From NCBI RefSeq assembly GCF_002575655.3, contig NC_053037.3:566844880-566908879 (forward strand): DNA of 64,000 nt, read 5' to 3'. The position numbers and the translations under genes are program-made. This document shows positions 22,570 to 33,400 of the stretch, piece after piece. Within the stretch, counting starts at the first letter, position 1; every line of letters starts with the position of its first letter. This DNA is from Aegilops tauschii subsp. strangulata (taxonomy: Eukaryota > Streptophyta > Magnoliopsida > Poales > Poaceae). Below the pieces are notes generated by a model. It was not told the DNA's origin, did not search any database, and worked only from the letters and a program-made list of their open reading frames with translations.

Positions 22570-22760
22570 CCGCATCATGACGGTCCGTTTTCGGCTTTCT
22601 CTACTGAGGTGCTCGTCCGGAAGAACCGGGACACAATCGCAGTAGTTCTCCCAGTGCTACCTTAGCCGATATAGCGGAATGTAAGGTACCAAAACATGGG
22701 AGCCGGGCAAACCAAACTATTGACCCAAGACATGATTCGGAGCTGATGCATATAATGCTA
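22570..22760 (-). repeat. Conserved non-coding block in E2
   Basis: Minus-strand copy of the block described at 12800-12990. Landmarks (plus strand): TTTTCGGCTTTCTCTACTGA, CACAATCGCAGTAGTTCTCCC, AGCCGATATAGCGGAA, GGGAGCCGGGCAA and CATGATTCGGAGC. It lies in the gap between the ends of the antisense gene and gag-pro. Confidence 0.8.
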
Positions 22761-23328
22761 TAAGTTCAGGGTGCCGCACTGTCGAAAGTGTTCGGGCTTT
22801 TCATGCAGTGAAGCCCCTGGCGCACTGGACGTACCGGAATGTACAGGTGCAATTTGTCGTAAATAAGAAGACAAGAAAAATAAAGGAAATGCAATAATAA
22901 GCTAACGCTATACATTTATTTAAATGATACGTCGAAGCGTATGTATACAAGTAGTGCAATAAGCAAAAAATAGGACTATTTGACATGTCCTATCCAAGGG
23001 CAAGCTGCGTATGGGTATGTAAAACAGGTATATCGATCGTTATCAGAGACCACCTGGGGATTTCCTTGTACGACAGAGCTTCTTGCTTCCTTGGTATTTC
23101 CTTCCCGTAATGGGTCCGATAATCAGGCTATCGGAAAGGGCTTCCAGAGAATAGGGTCCTGAAAGGAAGAAAATGGTAAAGATATTCGGGTCCTGAGGCG
23201 GTTGAGCCGCATTGTGGACCGTGCCATAGTCGTGCCTCCTCCTATGCCCATGGTATCTTGAGTGCGTAATTATGTACGCGCGGCACAAATTTCGCCGCTT
23301 GACTGGGACTAGGACGGAGGCCGAATTG

Positions 23329-26300
23329 CTAGGCGAGCTTTGAACGTGCCTGGCGATCCTGTTGCAGGGTACTCCGGATTCGCTTGAAGGTGTCCGGGGG
23401 CTTCTTCGCCGAATTGGCGGTTGTCCTCAGAAGGCTACTTTGTACTTCCGCTGCGAGGTCCGCAGTGTGCTCCTCTATGCGGAGCGAGCGTTCTGTGTTT
23501 CCATTAACTGTTATAACCCCGCGAGGTCCTGGAATTTTGTGCTTGAGGTATGCATAATGCGGTAACGCATTGAATCTAGCAAATGCGATTCGTCCGAGTA
23601 GTGCGTGATAGCCACTGCGGAAGGGGACGATATCGAAGATTAATTCCTCGCTTCGGACATTGTCCGGAGATCCGAAGACCACTTCCAGTGTGATTGAGCC
23701 CGTGCAACAGGCCCCTACACCTGGTATGACACCTTTGAAGGTGGTTTTTGTGGGTTTGATCCTCGAGGGGTCTATACCCATTTTGCGTACTATATCCTAA
23801 TAGAGCAGGTTCAGGCTGCTGCCACTGTCCATAAGGACTCGAGTGAGGTGAAATCCGTCAATGACGGGATCAAGGACCAATGCGGCAGAACCGCCATGAC
23901 GGATACTAGTAGGGTGGTCCCTGCGATGGAAAGTGATCGGACACGAAGACCATGGATTGAACTTCGGGGCGACTGGCTCCATCGCATAGACGTCCCTTAG
24001 TGCACGCTTCCGTTCCCGCTTGGGAATATGGGTTGCGTATATCATGTTCACCATTTTCACTTGGGGAGGAAATTTCTTCTGTCCTCCTGTGTTCGGTGGC
24101 CGGGGCTCCTCGTCGTCGTCGCTATGCAGCCCCTTTTCCTTGTTTTCGGCATTCAACTTGCCGGCATGTTTGAACACCCAGCATTCTCTGTTGGTGTTGT
24201 TGGCTGGCTTATCATGGGTGCCGTGAATTTGACACGAGCGATCGAGTATGCAGTCCAAACTGGACGGGCCCGGATTGCTTCTTTTGAACGGCTTTTTCCG
24301 CTGACTGGATTTAGAGCCACTGAATCCGGCATTGACTGCCGTGTCTTCGGCGTTGTCGCCGTTGTTGCGGCGCTTGTGTCTGTTGAGACATGGTCTGCCG
24401 TTGCTATCCTTGGCATCTGAATTGCCAGGCTTTCTTGATGTGTTGTTGCCGCGAGCCAGCCAGCTATCCTCGCCCGCGCAAAAGCGGGTCATAAGTGTCG
24501 TGAGAGCTGCCATGGACTTCGGCTTCTCTTGGCCGAGGTGTCGGGCGAGCCACTCGTCACGGATGTTATGCTTAAATGCCGCTAAGGCTTCGGCATCCGG
24601 ACAGTTGACAATTTGGTTCTTTTTAGTTAGGAACCGGGTCCAGAATTTCCTGGCCGATTACCTTGGCTATTGGGTTATGTGACTCAAGTCATCAGCATCG
24701 GTGGTCGCACATAAGTGCCCCAGAAGTTGTCAAGGAATGCGTCTTCCAAATTCTCCCAACTGCCAATGGAGTTTCCTGGCAAGCTGTTCAGCCAATGCCG
24801 AGCCGGTCCTTTGAGTTTTAGTGGGAGGTACTTGATGGCATGTAGATCATCACCGCGGGCCATGTGGATGTGGAGGAGGAAATCTTCAATCCATAGCGCG
24901 GGGTCTGTTGTACCATCATATGATTCAATGTTCACGGGTTTAAATCCTTCTGGGAATTCGTGATCCATCACTTCATCAGTGAAGCATAGGGGGTGTGCGG
25001 TGCCTCTGTGCCGGGCTATGTCATGACGCAGCTCATACGAGTCTTGCCTGCTGTGTTCGGCCCGGCCGGGTTTGCTTTTAGTATATCCGGCGTGACGATC
25101 GTCGTCACGCGTTGGGGCGCGCCCCCGTGATCCGTAGATCGATCTTGTATGTCCTACTTTGTTTTCCAATATGTCTCACAGGTCCTGCGTGTTGCCCCGA
25201 CCCTTGGTGTTTTTGTTTGACTGGCGACGGGGTGCGGGCTGGACTTCGGGCTGATATGCCGCTCTGTCTCTCGGCCACGAGGTGGCCGATCATCCGCATC
25301 ATACGCTGGTAGTGTAGGTTTTAATGCTTCCTTATCGAGTTGGGGTAGCAACTTGCACTTTGGGTAACTCTTGGTTGGGTGCTCGAGTTCGTATTCCTCG
25401 GCCGCCAGGACCTCAGTCCATCTATCCGCTAGCAGATCTTGGTCAGCTCGAAGCTGTTGTTGCTTTTTCTTCAGACGTTTTGCTGTGGCAATAAGCCGGT
25501 GCTTGAAGCACTCCTGCTCGACGGGATCCTCAGGCACGATAAATTCTTCATCGCCGAGGCTCACCTCGTCTTCGGAGAGAGGCATGTAATTATCATCCTC
25601 TGACTCTTCGTCTGCTACCTGTTCCTTAGGGCTAGCTTGCCCATCCTCCTGCTCGAAGCCTGGCTGGAGGGGATTGTCTCTGTCTTCGGCATTATCTGCA
25701 ACGTTATTATGTCTTGTGCCGGTATCGCTGCTTTTGCTATGGCGGGACTTATAGCGGCGCCGCTGACGCGGGTGCTATGATTGCTTCTCGGAGGGATTAT
25801 CCTCCGTTGCCTTATCGCCATCGCCTTCTTTGGGGGTGTCCACCATGTATATATCATATGATGAGGTGGCAGTCCAACGCCCTGTGGGAGGTGGTTCCTG
25901 TTCGTCTCCTGCATCGTCGTCCATACCGTCAATGTCTTCGGAGCCGAAATCGAGCATGTCAGTTAAGTCGTCGACAGTGCCTATTAAGTGGGTGGTGTGT
26001 GGGGAACGAATTTCTTCGTCGTCCGCATCCCACTCCGGCCGGACATAGTTCGGCCAAGAGTCCCCTGACAAGGAGAGAGACCTTAATGAATTTAGCACGT
26101 CGCCCAGGGACAAGTGCTAAAAGATATCTGCGGAGGAAAACTCCATGATTGGTGCCCAATCAGATTCGATAGGCATGGACGCGGGCGGGTCGAAGCCCGT
26201 AACCGGGGACGAATCCAAGTGTCCGGTAACACAGGTCTCATAGGAGGTGAAGTTAGTATTCGGCTCTATCGCCGCTGAGTGTACGACCTCCGTGCCGGGG

Positions 26301-26614
26301 TCCATCGACCCATCCTCGGACGGCGTGATCTGCTCCGGACTGAGGGCCGGAGTGGCCACAGGTGTGATCTCCCGAACACCGTCCGATGGCAGAGCTAAGT
26401 CATGCTCATTGTGACTGTGCGGCGCACCTGACATGGGCTCGAATCCGTCGAAGATCAAGTCTCCGCGGATGTCGGCAGTGTAGTTCAAACTTCCAAACCT
26501 GACCTGATGGCCAAGTGAGTTGGCCAGGAGTACGAAGCCGCCGAATATGAAGATTTGTCTGGGGAGGAAAACCTCACCCTGGATCACATCGTTGCCGATG
26601 ATCAAAGGGGCCAT
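23329..26614 (-). pseudogene. E2 gag-protease region
   Basis: Minus strand; start at 26614 (MAPLIIGNDVIQGEVFLPRQ), conserved in E1 and E3. Followed by an acidic, low-complexity stretch, a basic segment, a Retrotrans_gag domain (about 24980-24470: WIEDFLLHIHMARGDDLH, KGPARHWLNSLPG, WARF-type end), a Cys/His segment (CQIHGTHDKPAN...CWVF) and a retroviral-type aspartic protease (LMDSGSSLNLLY, with an intact D-S-G) continuing through HALLGRIAFARFNALPHYAY. Several frameshifts and stops (about 26115, 25600, 25150, 24690, 23790) break it. Gag would form the particle and the protease would process it. After 23329 no RT follows, although RT normally follows protease in Gypsy pol. Confidence 0.8.
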
Positions 26615-26644
26615 ACAGCCTTGATGATGACGGCACAGCGGAAC

Positions 26645-26662
26645 TCTCATTGAAAGCACCAA
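26645..26662 (-). other. E2 primer-binding-site position
   Basis: Minus-strand TTGGTGCTTTCAATGAGA directly inside the 5' LTR, one base changed from the E1/E3/E4 version. Confidence 0.6.
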
Positions 26663-27133
26663 TGTCGGCGTCAAAACCGGTGGTTCTCGGGTAGGGGGTC
26701 CCGAACTGTGCGTCTAAGGCGGATGGTAACAGGAGACGGGGGACACAATGTTTACCCAGGTTCGGGCCCTCTCGATGGAGGTAATACCCTACTTCCTGCT
26801 TGATTGATCTTGATGATACGAGTATTACAAGGGTTGATCTACCACGAGATCGTAGAGGCTAAACCCTAGAAGCTAGCCTATGATTATGATTGTTCTTGTC
26901 ATACGGACTAAACCCTCCGGTTTATATAGACACCGGAGGGGGCTAGTGTTACACAGAGTCGGTTACAAGGGAGGAGATCTACATATCCGAATTGCCAATC
27001 TTGCCTTCCATGCAAAGGAGAGTCCCACCCGGACACGGGACGAAGTATTCAATCTTGTATCTTCATAGTCCAACAGTTCGGCCGAAGTATATAGTCCGGC
27101 TGTTCGAGGACCCCCTAATCCAGGACTCCCTCA
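26663..27133 (-). repeat. E2 5' LTR
   Basis: On the plus strand TGTCGGCGTCAAAACC...GGACTCCCTCA, followed by TSD CCCAC. Collinear with 18081-18548. Confidence 0.9.
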
Positions 27134-27162
27134 CCCACCGCGCAGGCTTGGGGATGATGATC

Positions 27163-27315
27163 GTCGTCGATATCATCTAGAACTACATATGTGTGTGTGG
27201 CTATATCATCTAGAACTACATATGATGATCGTCGTCGATATCATGTAGAACTACATATGATGATCGTCGTCGATATCATCTAGAACTACATATGATGATC
27301 GTCGTCGATATCACC
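27163..27315. repeat. 35-bp minisatellite covering the stop codon of the B3-like gene
   Basis: About four units of GATGATCGTCGTCGATATCATCTAGAACTACATAT-type sequence (the second unit diverged) start inside the last codons of exon 3. The TAG stop at 27178 lies in unit 1, so the unit boundary duplicates the end of the coding sequence into the 3' UTR. Confidence 0.85.
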
Positions 27316-27366
27316 TTGTACTGCTTGAGGATGCATGTTGAGTATATACGAAATTGTTATCTAGTA

Positions 27367-27448
27367 CACCCTCCGTTCCAAATTACTCGTCGTGGTTTTA
27401 GTTCAAATTTGAACTGAAACCACGACGAGTCATTTGGAACCGAGGGAG
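27367..27448. mobile_element. Stowaway MITE (Thalos type), 82 bp, TSD TA
   Basis: A nearly perfect palindrome: CACCCTCCGTTCCAAATTAC at the left and GGAACCGAGGGAG at the right, with TA at 27365-27366 and 27449-27450. The interior (ACTCGTCGTGGTTTTAGTTC) matches Thalos, a Tc1/Mariner-driven MITE of Triticeae. It lies in the 3' part of the CACTA. Confidence 0.95.
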
Positions 27449-27544
27449 TACTACCTAGTACCTATAATGCTTTATGAAATTGATATCTAGTAGTACCTAG
27501 TATCTGGAAATTGCAGTTTATTGAAACTGAAACGGGGTAGGAAG

Positions 27545-27774
27545 CCGGGGGGAAATGATGAAAGATATAGCAGTAGTGCGGGGCCAGGAAATCGCTACAG
27601 CTAATTAATAGTAGCGCGTTCCTGAAACGCGCCGCTGATACAGTCCATAGTAGTAGCGCGGGTATAGACCACGCTACTACTAACAGTTAGCTGTAGCGCC
27701 TTATTGGTAGCGCGGCTGCCCGCGCTGGTGATAGCCTCAAAACCCGCGCTACTACCAGGGTTTCCCTAGTAGTG
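27545..27774. repeat. CACTA 3' subterminal repeats and terminus
   Basis: Copies of GTAGCGCG and CGCGCTAC motifs near 27573, 27611, 27654, 27676, 27703 and 27746, ending in the inverted terminus TTTCCCTAGTAGTG. Confidence 0.85.
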
Positions 27775-28849
27775 CATGTAGGCCCAATACTTCCCCGGGG
27801 GGTTCCGGTAACCCATTGGTTCTCCGAAATATACCCGAACCATTCCGAAACCATTCCGGTGTCCGAATATCATCATCCAATATATCAATCTTTACCTCTC
27901 GACCATTTCGATACTCCTTGTCATGTCCGTGATCTCATCTGGGACTCCAAACAATCTTCGGTCACCAAAACACATAACTCATAATACAAATCTTCATCGA
28001 ACGTTAAGCGTGCGGACCCTATGGGTTCGAGAACTATGTAAACATGACCGAGACACATCTCCCATCAATAACCAATAGCGGAACCTGGATGCTCATATTG
28101 GTTCCTACATATTCTACAAAGATCTTTACCGGTCAAACCACAATAACAACATACGTTATTCCCTTTATCATCGGTATGTTACTTGCCAGAGATTCGGTCG
28201 TTGGTATCCTCATACCTAGTTCAATCTCGTTACCGGCAAGTCTCTTTACTCATTCCGTAAGGCATCATCCCTCAACTAACTCATTAGTCACATTTCTTAA
28301 AAGGCTTATCGTGATGTGCATTACCGAGAGGGCCCAGAGATACCTCCCCGATACTCGGAGTGACAAATCCTAATATCGATCTATGCCAACCCAACAAACA
28401 CCTTCGGAGACACCTGTAGAGCATCTTTATAATCACCCAGTTATGCTGTGATGTTTGATAGCACACAAGGTATTCCTCCGGTATCCGGGAGTTGCATAAT
28501 CTCGTAGTCAAAGGAATATGTATATGACATGAAGAAAGCTATAGCAATAAAATTGAACGATCATTATGCTAAGCTAACGGATGGGTCATGTCCATCAAAT
28601 CATTCTCCTAATGATGTGATCCCATTCATCAAATGACAACACATGTCTATGGTTAGGAAACTTAACCATCTTTAATTAACGAACTAGTCTAGTAAAGGCT
28701 TACTAGGGACACGGTGTTTTGTATATGTATCCACACATGTATCAAGTTTCCGGTTAATACAATTCTAGCATGAATAATAAACATTTATCATGACATAAGG
28801 AAATATAAAATAACAACTTTATTAATTCCTATAGGGCATATGTCCTTCA
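27775..28849 (-). repeat. Angela 3' LTR, main part
   Basis: Continuation of the LTR after the CACTA. On the minus strand it starts TGAAGGACATATGCCC at 28849, the sense 5' terminus of Angela-type LTRs, and the polypurine tract (AAGTGGGAGAC) lies just upstream at 28850-28862. The promoter-bearing part of the LTR is retained. Confidence 0.9.
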
Positions 28850-28860
28850 GTCTCCCACTT

Positions 28861-29022
28861 GCACTAGAGTCAATAATATAGTTCACATCGCCATGTGATT
28901 TAACACCAATAGTTCACATCACCATGTGATTAATACCCATAGTTCACATCGCCATGTGAACAACACCCAAAGGGTTTACTAGAGTCAATAATCTAGTTCA
29001 CATCGCCACGTGATTAACACCA
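28861..29022 (-). repeat. TAGTTCACATCGCCATGTGATTAAC-type tandem repeat in the Angela 3' untranslated region
   Basis: Four imperfect units of about 29 bases (at about 28880, 28910, 28940 and 28995), each with TAGTTCACATCGCCATGTGA, next to the polypurine tract. Confidence 0.85.
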
Positions 29023-29229
29023 AAATATTACTAAGATGTGGTCATGTTTTGCTTGTGAGAGAGGTATAGTCAACGGGTCTGCCACATTCAGATCCGTATG
29101 TATTCTGCAAATTTCTATGTCTACAATGCTCTGCCTGGAGATACTCTAGCTAAATGCTCCTACTTTCAATATGTATCCAGATCGAGACTTAGAGTCATCC
29201 AGATTGGTGTCAAATCTTGCATCGGCATA

Positions 29230-30479
29230 TCTCTTTACGACAAACTCATTTATCACCTCCATAACCGAGAAATATTTCCTTTAGTCCTCTAAGGATAATT
29301 TTGGCCGTTGTACAGTGATCTACTCCGAGATCACTATTGTACTCCCTTGCCAAATTCATGCTAAGGTATACAATAGGTCTGGTATACAGCATGGCATACT
29401 TTATAGAACCTATGGCTGAGGCATAGGGAATGACTTTCATTCTCTCTCTATCTTCTGCCGTGGTCGGGCTTTGAGTTTTACTCTACTTCACACCTTGTAA
29501 CACAGGCAAGAACCCTTTCTTTGACCGATCCATTTTGAACTCCTTAAAAATCTTGTCAAGGTATGTGCTTTGTGAAAGTCCTATCATGCGTCTTGATCTA
29601 TCCCTATAGATCTTGATGTCCAATATATAAGTAGCTTCACCGAGGTCTTTCATTGAAAAATTCTTATTCAAGTATCCTTTTATGCTATCCAGAAATTCTA
29701 TATCATTTCCAATCAACAATATGTCATCCACATATAATATTAGAAATGCTACAGAGCTCCTACTCACTTTCATGTAAATACAGGCTTCACCATAAGTCTG
29801 TATAAAACCATAGGCTTTGATCACCTTGTCAAAGCGTATATTCCAACTCCGAGATGCTTGCACCAGTCCATAGATGGATCACTGGAGTTTGCATACTTTG
29901 TTGGCACCTTTAGGATCGACAAAACCTTCTGGTTGCATCACATACAAGAAATCCATTAAGGAATGCAGTTTTGACATCCATTTGCTAGATTTCCTAAAAT
30001 GCGGCAATTGCTAACATGATTCGGATAGACTTTAAGCATCGCTACGAGTGAGAAAATCTCATCGTAGTCAACACCTTGAACTTCTCGAAAACCTTTTGCG
30101 ACAAGTCGAGCTTTGTAGATAGTAACACTATCATCCACGTCCATTTTCCTCTTGAAGATCCATTTATTCTCAATGGCTTGCCGATCATCAGGCAAGTCCA
30201 CCAAAGTCCACACTTCATTCTCATACATGGATCCTATCTCAGATTTCATGGCCTCAAGCCATTTATCGGAATCTGGGGTCATCATCGCTTCCTCATAGTT
30301 CGTAGGTTCGTCATGGTCTAGTAACATGACTTCTAGAATAGGATTACCATACCACTCTGGTGCGGAACGTGCTCTGGTTGACCTACAAGGTTCGGTGGTA
30401 ACTTGATCCGAAGTTTCATGATCATTATCATTAGCTTCCTCACTAGTTGGTGTAGGCATCACGGGAACGGTTTTATGTG
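29230..30479 (-). pseudogene. Angela RT-RNase H (Copia RVT_2) remnant
   Basis: Minus strand. From 30462 a linker leads into the RVT_2 N-terminus (WLEAMKSEIGSMYENEVW, then NKWIFKRKMDVD, VYKARLVAKGF). From 29863 the palm has the catalytic YVDD box (ILYVDDILLIGND), and 29440-29246 carries the RT/RNase H connection (YASAIGSIKYAMLYTRP). RNase H is represented only by a short damaged stretch (about 29240-29130) before the 3' UTR. Frame breaks near 29960, 29865 and 29480 make it non-functional. In an intact element it copies RNA to DNA in the particle. Confidence 0.85.
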
Positions 30480-30484
30480 ATGAG

Positions 30485-33400
30485 TTTAACGCCTACGATG
30501 CGGCTATATCTCCCACGTGTCGAGGCATGACTTAGAGGCATAACCGCATTGTAGTTTTGTCGCAAGAAGGGTCATCTTCACACAATCCCATGTAATGAAC
30601 AAGAATGGGATAACGAGAGTTGGCTTACAATTGCCACTTCACACAATACATAAATATAATTCATACATCATCCAAAATGCACACATAGACCGACTACGGT
30701 CAAGATCCAAATGAAAATAAGATAACCCCAAATGCTAGATCCCCGATCATCCCAACTGGGCTCCACTACCGATCATCAGGAAAAGACACATAGTAACGAC
30801 CACGTTCCTCATTGAACTCCCACTTGAGGTCGATCCCATCATCTGCACTGGCATCGTCGGCAACTGCAACTATGTTGGTAGAATCTGTGAGTCACGAGGA
30901 CTCAGCAATCTCACACCCGCGAGATTAAGAATATATAAGCTTATAGGAAAGGATGGTGAAATTGGGTGGAGCTGCAGCAAGCAGTTAGCATATATGGTGG
31001 CTAACATACGCAAAAGAGAGCGAGAAGAGAAGCAACGGAACGGTCGTCATCTAAATATGACCAAGAAGTGATCCTGAACTCCTACTTACGTCATACATAA
31101 CTCAAACCGTGTTCACTTCCCGGACTCCGCCGAGAAGAGACCATCACGGCTACACACGCAGTTGATGTATTTTAAATGGGTCAAGTGACAAGTTCTCTAC
31201 AACCGGACATTAACAAATTCCCATCTGCCTCATAACCGCGGGCACGGCTTTCGAAAGATAATACCCTACAGGGGTGTCCCAACTTAGCCCATCATAAGCT
31301 CTCACGGTCAACGAAGGATAAACCTTCTCCCGGAAAGACCCGATCAGTCTCGGAATCCCGGTTTACAAGACATTTCGACAATGGTAAAACAAGACCAGCA
31401 AAGCCACCCGAATGTGCCGAAAAATCCCGATAGGAGCAGCACATATCTCGTTCTCAGGGCACACCGGATGAACACTACGTACAACTAAAACCAATCCTCG
31501 AGTTTCCCCAAGGTGGCGCTGCAAGTGGCTCTAGTTTGGACCAGCACTCAGAGGAACACTGGCCCGGGGGTTTTAAATAAAGATGACCCTCGGGCTCGCG
31601 AAAACCCGGGGGAAAAGGCTTAGGTGGCAAATGGTAAAACCAAGGTTGGGCCTTGCTGGAGGTGTTTTATTCAAGGCGAACTGTCAAGGGGGTCCCATAA
31701 ATCACCCAACCGCGTAAGGAACACAAACTCAAGGAACATAATACCGGTATGACAGAAACTAGGGCGGCAAGAGTGGAACAAAACACCAGGCATAAGGCCG
31801 AGCCTTCCACCCTTTACCAAATATATAGATGCATTAATTAAATAAGAGATATTGTGATATCCCAACAATATCCATGTTCCAACATGGAACCAAACTTCAA
31901 CTTCAACTGCAACTAGCAACGCTATAAGAAGGGCTGAGCAAAAGCGGTAACTTAGCCAAACAACGGTTTGCTTGGAAAGGATGGTTAGAGGCTGACATGG
32001 CAATATGGGAGGCATGATATAGCAAGTGGTAGGTAGCACAGCATGGCAATAGAACGAACAACTAGCAAAGCAAAGATAGAAGTGATTTCGAGGGTATGGT
32101 CATCTTGCCGGCAAGGTTCTCAGAGTTGTCGAAAGCTAGATCCTTGTAAGCGTACTCAACAGGCTCCTCGTTCACGAACTCGTCTCCCGGCTCTACCCAA
32201 AACAAGAACACAAGCAACGGAACCACAATCAATCACGAGAAATGCACAAGCACCATGATGCAAAACATGTATGATATGCGATGCATATGCGTGCTCCGGA
32301 AGACAAAAGATGAACAAGGCAGTAACTTGGCAAAGCAAGCATGCAACTGGAAAGATGAGATGATTTCGGTCGAGATCGATATAAAGATCACCGGAAACGG
32401 ATGCACGGTTTGCAAATGGCAAGCAAAACAAGAATGACACGAATCTGCGATTAACAGCATGATAGCACTTAGAATGCAACAAGTAACAACGCTACAGCAC
32501 CCCAACATAGCAACAAAGCATATCACAGTAATCTACAGGAGATGCTTGTCAAAAGATGAACACTGAGCTACGGCTAGATCACAACATAAGAGGTTCAAAC
32601 AAGCATGGCCAAAGTGCAAAAGATAACAGGGTCACAGACTTGGTGAAATTACTGGACATGGCTGAAACAACATCAGGTAGCAATGTTCAGAGCACGAAAT
32701 CAACATGCTACAGGAACTTTGGCAAAACAAGGCATGAAAGTATTCTACTAGATGCATATGACAAAAGTCCGTTACTGACCATAAGCCAAAAAGGAACAGA
32801 AGATATGATGGAAACCATGTAAATATAGCAAGTTTCGTTAACAGGTTTCAGACTTGGCAGAAAACAGAGCATGACAGAAACAATAATATGAAGGCATCTT
32901 TGTGAGCTTGATGCACTCACCACAAAGCAAAGCATGACAAAACAAGCATACCTGCAGCAATATGGCATGTTTATGAAGCTACCCATGGCAAAAGCAAGTA
33001 CATAGCATGAATGAATCAACTACAACAAGCTTGGCAAAATTGAAAAAAACGTAAACAATCTGCCAGAAATATTTTATTGCAAAAGTAGAGCAAGATTGAG
33101 TCATGCTATGGCACTCCATAATTGCAACCAAGGGTAGGAATGGATCAATTACAACAATATCTACAAAACATCCTTACTGAATATCTCCAAAATATGCATG
33201 GATCTCTCTGTAGCATCAAGTTTACATGGCAACAAAATAACAGCAGACAAAGACAGGGAAAATACGAAGTCTCTGAAATCAGAAACATTACGGAGCCTAG
33301 TTTGCATGCTTGTTCTAGTCACCACAGAGATCACAAAAATACATGGCATACACCTCTCTAAAGATGGCATGGCATACAACAAAACACATGTAGAGCTCAT

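Larger units (their letters stand above)
18081..27133 (-). mobile_element. E2: non-autonomous Gypsy-like LTR retrotransposon with gag-protease and an antisense gene (9.05 kb), TSD CCCAC
   Basis: LTRs at 18081-18548 and 26663-27133; perfect TSD CCCAC at 18076-18080 and 27134-27138. The element reads on the minus strand: primer-binding position at 26645-26662, gag start 26614, polypurine-like GGCTCAGGGGCTAC just above 18548. It carries gag-protease (26614-23329) but no RT, RNase H or integrase, and a multi-exon gene on the opposite strand (19084-22149). The layout is the same in E1 and E3. LTR and gag style resemble the Fatima-like group as remembered (uncertain). It disrupts exon 3 of the B3-like gene. 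Confidence 0.9.
8660..27180 (+). pseudogene. Two-B3-domain-like protein gene carried by the CACTA, split by two LTR insertions
   Basis: Predicted exons: 8660-8773; 8857-8960 continued at 17127-17475; 17862-18080 continued at 27139-27180. Introns 8774-8856 and 17476-17861 have GT...AG ends, all in phase 0. Skipping the two insertions with one TSD copy each gives 275 codons with no stop until TAG at 27178. Domain 1 (about residues 24-117) runs from LFGIYFQPSF to GWARFLARMRLTGGELISF. An acidic linker (about 118-143) follows. Domain 2 (about 174-275) has KLPKNLSV, a GW-RF core (VGWKRFLVGKNLRVG) and a hydrophobic final strand. This layout fits plant B3 DNA-binding domains (REM/RAV-like fold). Function and target are unknown. 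The uninterrupted frame suggests it was intact until the insertions. Domain identity is from pattern recognition, not a search. Confidence 0.7.
7204..27774. mobile_element. Gene-carrying CACTA transposon, 20.6 kb with nested insertions (about 3.3 kb originally), TSD CAT
   Basis: It begins CACTACTAGGGAAA at 7204 and ends with the inverted copy TTTCCCTAGTAGTG at 27774; CAT flanks both ends (7201-7203, 27775-27777) inside one Angela LTR. Subterminal regions hold repeated GCAGTAGCGCG-type motifs (7245-7800; 27565-27760). Removing the Athila-type solo LTR with E4 (8961-17121), E2 (18081-27133), their TSD copies and the Stowaway leaves about 3.26 kb: subterminal repeats, a C-rich stretch, a split gene with two B3-like domains on the plus strand, and the 3' subterminal repeats. 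No TNPD-type transposase is visible, so it depends on another CACTA. Confidence 0.92.

Noticed and set aside
27163..27315. Regularly spaced repeats that could suggest a CRISPR array
   Set aside because: Units are contiguous without unique spacers and the genome is a plant; it is a minisatellite.
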